Positions 6,182-15,483 of a stretch of DNA of 23,983 nucleotides are shown here, in pieces (position 1 is the first letter of the stretch; each line of letters opens with the position of its first letter). The position numbers and the translations under genes were made by a program. Under the pieces are notes generated by a model, which saw nothing but the letters and a program-made list of their open reading frames with translations, was not told the origin of the DNA and did no database searches. This stretch comes from Opitutia bacterium UBA3151 (GTDB lineage Bacteria; Verrucomicrobiota; Verrucomicrobiia; Opitutales; Seribacteraceae): positions 1-23,983 of the forward strand of contig DEYT01000017.1 of NCBI GenBank assembly GCA_002364975.1, read 5' to 3'.

Positions 6182-6709
6182 ATGAGTGACTCGACTCGTC
6201 CACCCCATCAGTTATCTCCCCAAGTTCATTTGGATAGGGCTCGGGGGTATTTTGAACTCGAAATGTTTCAAGAAGTTGAAATCGAACTAAGGGCAATCGA
6301 TGATCAGTCCCCTTGGTCTAAGCAAAAGAGGGAGATGCTTATTTTTTTGCACCAGGAGCGTATGCAATGGGAATTGATGCAAGGATTTGCTAAAAGTTTA
6401 CGCCTTGAATTTCCTGATGAAGAGGGCTGGTGGGTTTCAGAGGCATACGCAACCCGCCGGGCAGAGAACTTGGACAAGGCAAGAAAAGTTCTATTAGAGG
6501 GTCTAACAATCCATTATGAGAGTGCAATCATAAGATATAATTTGGCTTGTTATGCATGCCTATTGGGAAACCTAGGGAAAAGTTTGGATCTTTTGAAGGA
6601 AGCGGGACAGAGGGATGAGAAGTATAAAACTTTGGCTCTTGAAGATGAAGATCTTGAATTGGTGCATGAGGATTTGATTAAATTAGGATGGGAAAAGAAG
6701 GCGGTTTGA
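6182..6709 (+). CDS. Tetratricopeptide-repeat protein, cytoplasmic
   Basis: A 175-residue protein without a signal peptide. It is helical, with TPR-like units: Q-V-H-L-D-R-A-R-G-Y-F-E-L-E-M-F-Q-E-V (residues ~14-32) and, best, A-I-I-R-Y-N-L-A-C-Y-A-C-L-L-G-N-L-G-K-S-L-D-L-L (~114-137), where the N-L-A-C-Y-x-x-x-x-G pattern is typical. TPRs mediate protein-protein contact; the partner is unknown. Its 3' end overlaps or abuts the pseudopilin gene, suggesting co-translation and a role linked to that protein. Confidence 0.8.
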   Translation: MSDSTRPPHQLSPQVHLDRARGYFELEMFQEVEIELRAIDDQSPWSKQKREMLIFLHQERMQWELMQGFAKSLRLEFPDEEGWWVSEAYATRRAENLDKARKVLLEGLTIHYESAIIRYNLACYACLLGNLGKSLDLLKEAGQRDEKYKTLALEDEDLELVHEDLIKLGWEKKAV

Positions 6710-7272
6710 AAATCCAAAAAAAAATTGGGTACAGCCTGCTTGAATTACTGGTTACTCTTGGAATTATTGGAATTCTATTAAGCCTACTTTTTGTTGGTTT
6801 TTCGTATGTACAAGAAAAGCAAAATACCAAGCAGGCACTCATTGAAATGGCTGTGCTCCAGACAGGAATTATTTCCTATGAAGCGGATTTTGGTAATTAT
6901 CCAAACTGCCCGGAAAAAATTTGTACACCAGGGGAGTGTCTTTTTTTGTCGATGTTGGGCTTTCATAATGCCGAGGGAAACCTAGAGTTGCCCCCATACC
7001 CAACTACTTTGCCTGTCGAATTGTTTGGCTTTGATCGGGCTAAATTAGACACTGCAGAAATCCCTGAATTATCCCATAATGATGGAGATTCCTTGAAGTT
7101 GTGGTTGGCCCAAACGCTCGAACAAGACCCTAGTTTCTTGGATCCATGGGGTAATGAGTATCAATACGAATATCCCAGGCAGGATGATGCGGGAGGGTAT
7201 CGAATATATTCATTGGGACCAGATGGAAAGACGGGTGACAAATTCTCAAAAGATGACTTGTTCCCGGATTGA
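6706..7272 (+). CDS. GspG-like type II pseudopilin
   Basis: The N-terminus is a class III prepilin signal: K-I-Q-K-K-I-G | Y-S-L-L-E-L-L-V-T-L-G-I-I-G-I-L-L-S-L-L, with Gly at the peptidase site, Glu at mature position +5, then a hydrophobic helix. The C-terminus has the GspG signature D-P-W-G-N-E-Y-Q-Y and Y-S-L-G-P-D-G-K-T-G-D, the calcium-site region of major pseudopilins. I prefer the TTG at 6706, with AAGAAGG 5 bases upstream and an 8-residue leader, over the ATG at 6688, which adds 6 residues and lacks a spaced ribosome site. Oddity: a cysteine-rich insert N-C-P-E-K-I-C-T-P-G-E-C after the helix. No other type II secretion genes are adjacent; the gene is coupled to the TPR gene and converges on the protease gene with a 20-bp gap. 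Confidence 0.85.
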   Translation: MKIQKKIGYSLLELLVTLGIIGILLSLLFVGFSYVQEKQNTKQALIEMAVLQTGIISYEADFGNYPNCPEKICTPGECLFLSMLGFHNAEGNLELPPYPTTLPVELFGFDRAKLDTAEIPELSHNDGDSLKLWLAQTLEQDPSFLDPWGNEYQYEYPRQDDAGGYRIYSLGPDGKTGDKFSKDDLFPD

Positions 7273-7292
7273 ATCTGAAATTTCGGGCTAGT

Positions 7293-9590
7293 TTAAAAAG
7301 CGGCTGCTCCTTGGTTTATTAAGCGGTTTCGAATCACTCGTAGAGGTTGATTTTCCGGGCTATCAGGATCACTCTCAAGTAAGTAATCAATGTCGGAAAG
7401 AGCACGCTCGAATTCTTCGCGAATGTAGTAAATCATGGCTCTTTGGGCTCGGGAATATCGATCATCTGGAGATATGGCTAGAATTGTATCCAAGTATCTG
7501 GTTTGAGAAACTGGATCCTTTTCCCGACCCGCAACTTGTACCAAGTTTCTAAGCATGCGTTTTATGATTTCCTTTTTAGGCGAGGGTTCAAAAGTAAGGT
7601 CTTCGATGGCAAGACCGGTCAACCTTGCTGCTTCCTGTCGATCAATAATTTTTCCTCCAAAGGCATCGATGATAATTTCATGCTTCGCAGTATTCCGATC
7701 CAGATTTTCTTGGTCTAAATCCAAAGGTTGTGGTTTTCGGTACATGGCTAAAAAATGTCCCGGTAGGCCCAGGCCAGTGACCTTTAGGTTGAGACGGTCT
7801 GCAAGTTCAATGAAAAGAATGGAAAGAGTAATGGGAAGTCCCTCCCGGTCATCCATGACCTCATTCATGTAACTATTTGAGCGATGATGAAAATCAAGAG
7901 TACTACCGTGAAAGCCCATTTCATTGAAAAGTTGACTCACAAGAATCTTGATCCGTTGTTCGTCATTTGAATGTTTTGGGAATTCAGACTTTATTTGGTC
8001 AGCTAAAGCATCAGCTTTTTTTAGGTAATCATTCAGGTTGAAGTGCTCATTATCAATTCTTGCAATCAAGAGTGCTGACTTTAATAAATCGATCGATTTT
8101 TCGTCCGAATAAGAAAGGGATTCAACCAATTCAGCAATAACCAAGCGTTCTCTGACTTCTTTGGAAAGTTTTTGGAGATCGTCCGACCTTTGTTTTAATT
8201 CTTCTGAATAATCTTGAAGCATTTGAGGGGCAGTTTTTCCAATATCCAAAATTTGTTGAAGATCTGCTTCGCCCAAGGTACGATGGGCGGAGAGGTTACG
8301 GGTGAGCTTTCGGAGCTTGAACACCGACTTTGGTTTCACTTGAGAACTTGAAAATCTTTTGGCAAAGCGAAAGTTTCTAAAAGAGGCGGTAGGTTCTCGA
8401 AATTTGCACAAACCGATGAACCCTCCCTCTTTTTCAAGGTCGATAACATCAATAACAAGTTGTTTATTAACCGAGCAAAGAATACGGCCATTTTCTTCAA
8501 ACCTAACATGAAGAAGATTCCATTTCTCTGGTAAGTAAGCATTGCTTTCCACAGTCTTCAATATATTCCAATTATAAATGCTGGGTCCATCGAATCGAGT
8601 TAGCCTAAGAGATCCATTAGTCGGGTAAAAGCCATAGTGTTTATCTTTTTTATCGGAACAAAAAACTAACCCAGCCGCCCCGCTGTCATCTTCTAACTTT
8701 ACTTCAACTTCGATTTCAAAGGGAGCTTGAATGGATTTAGTTTGATTCAAACAAAGCATTCGTCCTCCAAATCCATTCCCCAGACCCAAAGCCCTAATTT
8801 CCCCAGCTCTTTGTTTCCAAGTTCCTCCCATCATCACTTTCCATTGAAAACGGTCGAGGGTTCCGATGGTTAACCACTTATCCATTGCGATGGGTTTCGA
8901 CTTTTCAGAAAGTAAGCTTTTAAGGGCATTAATAGGAACACCAAATCCCATGGCACCCCCGGATTTAATCGAGAGAACAGCAATGACTTTCCCATCAAGA
9001 TCGATCACTGGACTGCCACTGCTTCCCGGTTCGATAGGCACAGCGACTTGAACCATGGGATTTCCATCACCGTATTCAAGTTCTCGGATTGCCGCAACCA
9101 CACCACGGCTGACACTGAAAGAGTAACCCAGAGGGTTTCCCACAGACAAAATGGTTTCTCCCGCAATCAAATCATTGGAATTCCCAAGTCCGAGGGGGGT
9201 GAGATTTTCGGCATCGATCTTAAACAAAGCTAAATCTCGAGCCCTATCCAGAGCGACTATACTGGTGGGTCTGTAGGTTTTGCCATCGGAGAAGCGGATT
9301 TTGAAGTCTCGGTGTTCGCCAATGACATGGAAGTTTGTGGCGATTAAACCATCGCGTGAGAGCACAAAGCCAGTTCCCCGACCACCTTCTCTGCCAACTC
9401 GGTCAACGCTTTCGATGACCACAATAGATGGTTTTACAGAATTTGCGAGGTTTTGAAACTCTTGATCTTCCTGCTTAAAACTAGATAATAATGAAACATT
9501 GGAGTCATTTTTTTTTGCGTAGGTGGATTCGAGGAAAAAAAATGAGATGTAACCGGTAAGAAGACAGAACTGAAAGAAATTTAAACGCAT
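7293..9590 (-). CDS. HtrA-like protease fused to SirB1/transglutaminase-like domain
   Basis: A 765-residue exported protein from ATG 9590; a TTG at 9608 would add 6 residues. A signal peptide spans ~1-25. Residues ~45-230 are a trypsin-like HtrA/DegP domain with His88 (T-N-F-H-V-I-G), Asp119 (R-D-L-A-L-F-K) and Ser191 (G-S-S-G-S-P), so the triad is intact. No PDZ domain follows. Residues ~245-410 look like a concanavalin/LamG-type beta-sandwich (DUF1080-like). A helical linker follows. Residues ~505-660 match SirB1/Transglut_core2 (N-S-Y-M-N-E-V, R-E-G-L-P-I-T-L-S-I-L, L-P-G-H-F-L). TPR-like helices end the protein. It is probably periplasmic, perhaps a quality-control protein. It lies 104 bp downstream of the WD40-cytochrome gene and may share its transcript. 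Confidence 0.88.
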   Translation of the reverse strand: MRLNFFQFCLLTGYISFFFLESTYAKKNDSNVSLLSSFKQEDQEFQNLANSVKPSIVVIESVDRVGREGGRGTGFVLSRDGLIATNFHVIGEHRDFKIRFSDGKTYRPTSIVALDRARDLALFKIDAENLTPLGLGNSNDLIAGETILSVGNPLGYSFSVSRGVVAAIRELEYGDGNPMVQVAVPIEPGSSGSPVIDLDGKVIAVLSIKSGGAMGFGVPINALKSLLSEKSKPIAMDKWLTIGTLDRFQWKVMMGGTWKQRAGEIRALGLGNGFGGRMLCLNQTKSIQAPFEIEVEVKLEDDSGAAGLVFCSDKKDKHYGFYPTNGSLRLTRFDGPSIYNWNILKTVESNAYLPEKWNLLHVRFEENGRILCSVNKQLVIDVIDLEKEGGFIGLCKFREPTASFRNFRFAKRFSSSQVKPKSVFKLRKLTRNLSAHRTLGEADLQQILDIGKTAPQMLQDYSEELKQRSDDLQKLSKEVRERLVIAELVESLSYSDEKSIDLLKSALLIARIDNEHFNLNDYLKKADALADQIKSEFPKHSNDEQRIKILVSQLFNEMGFHGSTLDFHHRSNSYMNEVMDDREGLPITLSILFIELADRLNLKVTGLGLPGHFLAMYRKPQPLDLDQENLDRNTAKHEIIIDAFGGKIIDRQEAARLTGLAIEDLTFEPSPKKEIIKRMLRNLVQVAGREKDPVSQTRYLDTILAISPDDRYSRAQRAMIYYIREEFERALSDIDYLLESDPDSPENQPLRVIRNRLINQGAAAF

Positions 9591-9694
9591 AAAAGTTAAC
9601 CTAATCAAACCTACAACAAGATAATTGCAAACGAAACCGTTCAGGACCTTTTTGAGAAGAGAATACGGAAAGTCTAAAATGAAAAATGGAATCC

Positions 9695-12580
9695 TTATTT
9701 TTCGGGAAGGGCGTTCAGGTAGTCCTGATACAATTGGTCTGTTGTTTGCCTTTTGCTATTGATCAAGGATTCAAACCTTTTCATTTCTGACTCTTTGTTG
9801 ACCAGTGCATTTTCGGAGTCATCGAACAGAATCTTTTTGTCCTTGATAATACCAGGAATCTTATTTCTTAGACTCAAGCTTTGACTTAAATGCTCTTCGG
9901 CTAGCTTACATTGATTTGAGGCAAAAGTGATTCTTTCGTTCTGCTTGTTCAGTTCCGCACTAATTTGAAGTAGCTCTTTTTCTAGTAGCTCGAGTGCTTG
10001 GTCGAAATTTTTGTTTGCATCCAATAGGGCAGCATTCTCCTGAACCGTGCTTGTATGGTCGTTAATCTCCTTGCTTAGCAATTCTGTTTTGGTGATCAAA
10101 TCCTTTTGCTTGGCAAGTTTTTGATTCAGCTTTTCTAAATCTAGAATCTTGGATTGGAGCTCATTTTGCATTGCCTGATGCTCTTCCCGGGCCAAGGAAA
10201 TTTGATTGGGTAAGTCGTGCAATTGTCCAGATGCTTCATCCAACTCTGTTTGTGCAGTAGAGAAAATATTTTTGGCTTCTTCCAACTCTTCGGTCAAAAA
10301 TTCTAAATCCGTTTGCATTTCTTGGAGAGCGAGGAGTTCAAGATGTCGCTTGGTATTAATCAGTTCTGCTTGCCATCTTTTAAGCTTCTTGGTGTGAAGT
10401 GCGACCTTTTCTTCAGCATGTTTTCGAGATTTGAGGGGCTCGGTCAGACTTTTCTTTGCATCCGTCCATTGAAGGGTATATTTTTCAACCAGCTTCTTAG
10501 ATAGAATCATCAAATCTTTATGTTTGGAAATCAGTGTTTCGAAGGATTTCAAAGAAGCCAATGCTTTGTCTTGTACCGTTTGAGATTCCTTCAGTTGAGC
10601 TTGAAGCTGCTTAAGCTGAGAAGCGGACTCAAGCTTGATTTTCTGATGACCAGCTATTTTTATTTTAATTGATTTCCCCAGAGCGATCGATTCCAAAAGT
10701 TTTTTCTCTATTGTTTTGAGCGCCAGATTCTTTTGATCCAGCTCATCCTTGATTTGAATTGAAGTAGTCGAAGAGTTCGATTCTTTTTCCTGCTCGATTG
10801 CTACTTGGTATCGATCCTTAAGGAGGGAAATAGAATTGGATATTTCTTTTTTTTGCTTCGTAAACTCGGCAACTTTCTTCACTTGGTTGGAAGAATCAGT
10901 ATTCAATTTAACTATTTGTTTTTCATTCTCCTTGTCGGCAACTTGAACGGGGCCAATCGATTTCAAAAGTTTTTCAGTTTCCGACTTGGTAGTATTATAT
11001 TTTGCTTGGAAGGAAGCATATTTTTTTTCTGTATCTAGGAGTTCGATTTCCAAGCCCTCAAGCTTTTTCTTTTCCTCGGAAACTAAGTGGGCAAAGCGAT
11101 TGGTTGCATCCAGAAAAGGCAGGGCAACTTTCTTTGCTTTTTGAAGACTTACTTTAGCATTTTGTAAGTCATTTTGTTCTTTCTCAATCCGATCCGAAAT
11201 AGTTGGTGGGTTGGGATTGAGAGACCCCAGAGATTTTCCTTCCTTGGCACTCCATACACCTACATTTCCTAGCCAATCTGCAGCGATTATTTTGGAACCA
11301 TCGTGGGAGAGCCTAGATTCAATCACAATATCTTTAAAACCTGAGATCGTCCTGATCGCCTTTCCGTTTCCATCCCATAACTTTGCAGTTTTATCTCTTC
11401 CAGAGGATACGATATTAGACTTTAAATCAATTTGTGCAGATAGAACTCCATCCGGATGAGCAGTCCAACTTTTTACCTGCTTGCCATTAATCATTTCCCA
11501 AGTGCGCAAAGTGCCATCCTCGGAAGCAGATAAAAGTACGTTTCCATCTGCACGCCAGCTTAAATCAGAAATCTCTCCTTGGTGACCGGAAAGAGTATAG
11601 AAGGGGTTTCCCGTTTTGGCTTCCCAAATATGAATCCCTCCATTTCGATCGCCCGTCGCAAGTAAAATCCCGTCTGGTGAGAACGAAACTTGGGTAACCC
11701 ATTCCGAGTGCTTTTTAATTTTATAGAGCACTTCGTTGCTTGCCAAATCAAACACTTTTACCAGCTTATTGGTTGCTCCGATCGCAACCAGAGTTTGATC
11801 AGCGGAAATATCTGCGGTCAGAATACTATCCTGTTCTTCCCCAACGGACATAACCCTTTTACCTGTTTCAACTTCCCACCCAACTACTAACCCGCTCTTT
11901 CCTCCCCGGCCGCCTGAGGCAATCAGGAGCTTTCCGTTGCGACTAAAGTTGAGGGACTCAATAAAACCCTCTTCAAATGGAAGTACTCCAGAGAGTCGGA
12001 GGTTATCTGAGTTAAACAGCAGAACTTGTTTTTGTCCGGCCAACGCGACCAAGGGAGACCAGCTTGCTGTTGCCATTGCAGAAGGGGCAAAAGGCCGTGC
12101 GGTTACCAAATGAGGTTCTAAACTCAAAGACTTAGGCATCGGGGGAGGACCTTTCGGCTTACCAATGGAAAATGAACCAAGGGCAAGATTAACCGAAATT
12201 TTCTTCTTCTTCATTGGTTTACCCGAAGCGGTTGGCAGCATACCTTGGGCAATCCAGTTTTTAAGGATCAATAGTTGAGATGATTCGATCTTGTCACCGC
12301 GAGGAGGCATAAAGGGCTCTTGTAACCTGGCCGGCAAAAGATAAAGAAGGCTCTGCTCTGGTTCTTCGGAAAGTGCAACTTCTCCGGAACTTCCTCCGGC
12401 AAGAATGGCATTAACACTAGTGAGATCAAGTCCACCCTTTGCTTTGTCCGGATTGTGGCATGAATTGCAAGACTGCTCGAATATCGGCATGACATCATCT
12501 TGAAAATTGGGCTTCTCAGGAATGGCAAACAACCAAGAAGGAATGCAGCTTGCAAAGATAATTCTAGTTAGCTTTTTCAT
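9695..12580 (-). CDS. Cytochrome c-WD40-coiled-coil protein (PSCyt1 type)
   Basis: A 961-residue exported protein. A signal peptide (1-20) precedes a planctomycete-type cytochrome c domain: F-Q-D-D-V-M-P-I-F-E-Q-S-C-N-S-C-H with C38-x-x-C41-H42 for covalent heme, then K-G-G-L-D-L and M-P-P-R-G with Met91 as possible second ligand. Residues ~165-445 carry WD40 repeats (V-S-F-S-P-D-G-I-L-L-A-T-G-D-R-N-G-G-I, L-S-W-R-A-D-G). The remaining ~500 residues are almost pure coiled coil, rich in K, E, L and Q. Cytochrome-WD40 fusions are known next to DUF1549/DUF1553 proteins in Planctomycetes and Verrucomicrobia; the long coiled coil is less usual. It starts 35 bp after the DUF1549 gene, so it is probably the last core gene of the operon. 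The actual electron-transfer or scaffolding role is unknown. Confidence 0.9.
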   Translation of the reverse strand: MKKLTRIIFASCIPSWLFAIPEKPNFQDDVMPIFEQSCNSCHNPDKAKGGLDLTSVNAILAGGSSGEVALSEEPEQSLLYLLPARLQEPFMPPRGDKIESSQLLILKNWIAQGMLPTASGKPMKKKKISVNLALGSFSIGKPKGPPPMPKSLSLEPHLVTARPFAPSAMATASWSPLVALAGQKQVLLFNSDNLRLSGVLPFEEGFIESLNFSRNGKLLIASGGRGGKSGLVVGWEVETGKRVMSVGEEQDSILTADISADQTLVAIGATNKLVKVFDLASNEVLYKIKKHSEWVTQVSFSPDGILLATGDRNGGIHIWEAKTGNPFYTLSGHQGEISDLSWRADGNVLLSASEDGTLRTWEMINGKQVKSWTAHPDGVLSAQIDLKSNIVSSGRDKTAKLWDGNGKAIRTISGFKDIVIESRLSHDGSKIIAADWLGNVGVWSAKEGKSLGSLNPNPPTISDRIEKEQNDLQNAKVSLQKAKKVALPFLDATNRFAHLVSEEKKKLEGLEIELLDTEKKYASFQAKYNTTKSETEKLLKSIGPVQVADKENEKQIVKLNTDSSNQVKKVAEFTKQKKEISNSISLLKDRYQVAIEQEKESNSSTTSIQIKDELDQKNLALKTIEKKLLESIALGKSIKIKIAGHQKIKLESASQLKQLQAQLKESQTVQDKALASLKSFETLISKHKDLMILSKKLVEKYTLQWTDAKKSLTEPLKSRKHAEEKVALHTKKLKRWQAELINTKRHLELLALQEMQTDLEFLTEELEEAKNIFSTAQTELDEASGQLHDLPNQISLAREEHQAMQNELQSKILDLEKLNQKLAKQKDLITKTELLSKEINDHTSTVQENAALLDANKNFDQALELLEKELLQISAELNKQNERITFASNQCKLAEEHLSQSLSLRNKIPGIIKDKKILFDDSENALVNKESEMKRFESLINSKRQTTDQLYQDYLNALPEK

Positions 12581-12615
12581 ATCCAGATCGAGATGAGAAA
12601 TGGTGCAAAAATTAT

Positions 12616-15483
12616 TTAATGATTAAAAATAAATTCCTTGGAGTTTAAAAGGGCCCAGAAAATATCTTCCAATCCTTCATCCGGGTTTTCCAAATCAAGG
12701 GATGCTAAAAGGTTTTCTTTCTCTGCAGCTCTAGGTTCCCTTGAGAAACAGCGTAGGTAGAGCTCTTCGATGATTTCATGCGGTTTCATGCCCTCTTTTA
12801 AACGATTTGAGATGACCTTACCTTGAGCTATCCTTTTGTTCGTGGTGTCACCATTAAGAAGGTGAAGTGCTTGCGATAAGCTTGGTTCCATAACCACTTC
12901 ACAGGAGCAAACGGTTTCCCTTTTCGCCCGGCCAAAGGTGGTCAGGAAATAATTACTAACTCTACCATCCGCAATTTGGATTGCTTTGGCACCCAAGGGA
13001 AGTCCCTGGAATTTATTTTTTGTTTCGGTTGCCTGAGAAATGACATCCAGTAAAACTTCCGCACGGATTCTACGAAGATGGGCACGGGCAAAATTCCGGG
13101 TATCCGATTGGTTTGAAACATTGGTTTTTGAAGACAACTGATAGGTACGGGAGTTACATACATCTCTGACTAACTTTTTGAAGTCATAATTATATTCAGT
13201 AAATTTCGAGGATAATTGATCCAGAAGTTCGGGGTTGGAGGGAGGGTTGGAAATGCGAACATCATCTACAGGTTCAATGATACCCTGACCAAAAAAGTGA
13301 GCCCAAACCAAATTTGATAGGTTACGGGCAAAAAATGGATTTTTAGGGGAGGCAAGCCACTCTGCGAGAATTTCCCGCCGGTCAGCTCCTTTGGGGATTT
13401 CCGGTGCTTCGTCACCAAGAAATTTTGGAGGCATTGGTTTTTTGTGTACTGGGTGATTGATTTCACCACTCTTTCGATTATAGATGATGTTTTCCCTCGG
13501 ATCGGCTCCCCGTTTTCTACCTACTTGGCTGAAAAAGGATGCAAAGGAATAGTATTCGTCTTGTGTCCAGCGGTCAAAGGGATGGTTATGACATTGGGCA
13601 CACTGAATTCTCATACCCATAAAAACTTGAGCAACATTTTCAGTAATTTTGAGGTTATCTCTTTCTACTTGATAGAAGTTGGTGGAAGGATGGGTGAAGG
13701 TACCGCCTTTGGAAGTTAAAAGATCCTGAACGATTTGATCCATGGGTACATTGTTGGCAATTCGGTCTTTTAACCAGTTGAAGTAGAGCAGGGTGGCTTT
13801 GTAACTCATACCTTGGTTGTCATCGGTCTTGATTTGCAGTAATTCAGCGAATTTCATCACCCATAATTCAGTGAACTCCTTCTTTTCAAGCAATTGATCA
13901 ATCAATTCAGATCTTTTGTTTGGAGACTGGTTGACTAGGAAGGCTTTTGCATCTTCTTTTTTCGGAAGTAGGCCAGTGATATCAAGGAATACCCTGCGTA
14001 GAAAAACTTCATCACTGCATAATTCGGACGGGGTCATTCTGAGCTTATGGAGCTTATTTTGCACTAAAGTATCGATGTAGTTGTTGGTTGGCAGTTTGGG
14101 CCGCTGGTAATCCAAATCCTCTGGGATTACAACTACGGGTACCCCGACTGTGAAAATATTGAACCTAGCCATAATAAAGGCTTCGCCCCGGGTGCCTGAG
14201 GTAACCATTCCTTTTTCATCGATAGAAGCGGAAACATCATTACTAGACTGAAACACTGCGAGAGGGGTGATATCTCGAGTTGTACCGTCAGAATAGTTTG
14301 CTAAGACTGTCATTTGCTGAGTGGTTCCATTACCTTCAAGCAATGCGGAGGGTGGAAAAAGCTGAATTTTAACCGGTTTAGAAATATCTTTTGGATCTTT
14401 TTGGGCTCCATCCTTGAGCCAGCCAACTAAAGTTTTCCAATGGTCAGAACCATGAGAAAAGAGCTTCCCACCGGTGTGAGGAACAGTACCAATTGCTTTT
14501 TCAACGAGCATACTTTCTTCGGGAATAGCAAGATTGATACGACGAGTACCTTGTTCCCGAGTGATTCTGTAGTGATCACCTTCCGGATCATAACCAAAAA
14601 GAGATAGCATAAATCGGTCTTGGCCCCGGGCAGAGCCATGGCATGAGCCGGTATTACAACCAGCTTTCATAAAAACCGGCATTACATCCAGTTTAAAGCT
14701 TACAGGGCGGGGAGTACTGGAGCCTTCGACATTAATCGGGACTTCAATCTTTTGGTTCTGAAATTGAACAATGAGTTTGGTTTTTCCATCTTTTTTTGGA
14801 GTAAGAATACGATCTTTGAATTCCACGATGGAGGAGTCTTCCACCCAGGCTTTAGATTCAAATGTCACATCACGAGTTACATCATCTGAGTAGGTAGCTA
14901 CTAGGACGATGGAATTAAAATCTTTTTCAGTTTTTAAAGAAATAGAAGATGGATAAGCATGAATCGAACGAAGTTTTTTATCGTAGGATTTGATTCGTAA
15001 AGCGAGTCCTTGGTCAGAAATCTCTGCTAATTGAACTCCTTTGGGCCAATTCGCACCCGTGGCGACCCAGCGGCCAAGGATTTCCTTTTGGTGAGTGGAA
15101 AGGGGGCCGTCTTTCGGAGGCATGGCTTCATCATCATCCGAGGGCAAGTGGATTCTTTCGAGCAAAATACTTTCCTGCACATTGGAGGGAACCAATGCTG
15201 GTCCAGAATCGCCACCAAGCAGAGCGAAATCTAAGGTGTCTAGTCGAAGTCCACCTTTTTGAGAATCCACACCGTGACAACTAATACAGGTGTTTTCCAA
15301 AATAGATCGAACTTCCCGATTGAAATCCGGAGGAATCCTATTGGGTTGTGATAACTGATGATCCACTGATGCGAGGGTATCAGTTTTTGGTTCCTGGTTT
15401 TCGGATGGAGGATTTTTATTTTCGTTTCCAACCAAAAAAAAGAAAGGGAAGCACAACCAGAAAAACAATTTCATATTGTACAT
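12616..15483 (-). CDS. DUF1549/DUF1553 multiheme-type cytochrome c protein
   Basis: About 955 residues. A signal peptide or anchor (M-K-L-F-F-W-L-C-F-P-F-F-F-L-V-G) comes first, then a PSCyt1 domain with C-I-S-C-H-G (~66-71), M-P-P, and K-G-G-L-R-L-D. Ig-like (Big_2-type) domains lie at ~172-253 and ~375-455. Between them is a second cytochrome-like region with C-N-T-G-S-C-H-G (~276-283), a CX4CH rather than CXXCH. DUF1549 (~465-665) contains C-A-Q-C-H-N-H-P-F-D-R-W (~628-640); DUF1553 (~705-950) ends the protein (R-C-F-S-R-E-P, F-I-F-N). The ATG at 15483 overlaps the TGA of the PPC gene (TGATG), implying translational coupling; a TTG just before and an ATG at 15474 are alternatives. DUF1549/DUF1553 proteins pair with DUF1501 proteins in this phylum, but their biochemical function is not established. 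Confidence 0.93.
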   Translation of the reverse strand: MYNMKLFFWLCFPFFFLVGNENKNPPSENQEPKTDTLASVDHQLSQPNRIPPDFNREVRSILENTCISCHGVDSQKGGLRLDTLDFALLGGDSGPALVPSNVQESILLERIHLPSDDDEAMPPKDGPLSTHQKEILGRWVATGANWPKGVQLAEISDQGLALRIKSYDKKLRSIHAYPSSISLKTEKDFNSIVLVATYSDDVTRDVTFESKAWVEDSSIVEFKDRILTPKKDGKTKLIVQFQNQKIEVPINVEGSSTPRPVSFKLDVMPVFMKAGCNTGSCHGSARGQDRFMLSLFGYDPEGDHYRITREQGTRRINLAIPEESMLVEKAIGTVPHTGGKLFSHGSDHWKTLVGWLKDGAQKDPKDISKPVKIQLFPPSALLEGNGTTQQMTVLANYSDGTTRDITPLAVFQSSNDVSASIDEKGMVTSGTRGEAFIMARFNIFTVGVPVVVIPEDLDYQRPKLPTNNYIDTLVQNKLHKLRMTPSELCSDEVFLRRVFLDITGLLPKKEDAKAFLVNQSPNKRSELIDQLLEKKEFTELWVMKFAELLQIKTDDNQGMSYKATLLYFNWLKDRIANNVPMDQIVQDLLTSKGGTFTHPSTNFYQVERDNLKITENVAQVFMGMRIQCAQCHNHPFDRWTQDEYYSFASFFSQVGRKRGADPRENIIYNRKSGEINHPVHKKPMPPKFLGDEAPEIPKGADRREILAEWLASPKNPFFARNLSNLVWAHFFGQGIIEPVDDVRISNPPSNPELLDQLSSKFTEYNYDFKKLVRDVCNSRTYQLSSKTNVSNQSDTRNFARAHLRRIRAEVLLDVISQATETKNKFQGLPLGAKAIQIADGRVSNYFLTTFGRAKRETVCSCEVVMEPSLSQALHLLNGDTTNKRIAQGKVISNRLKEGMKPHEIIEELYLRCFSREPRAAEKENLLASLDLENPDEGLEDIFWALLNSKEFIFNH

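Noticed and set aside
6688..7272. Complete type II secretion or type IV pilus cluster
   Set aside because: Only a pseudopilin here and a secretin at 21242, on separate operons ~14 kb apart; no ATPase, platform or peptidase genes in the window.
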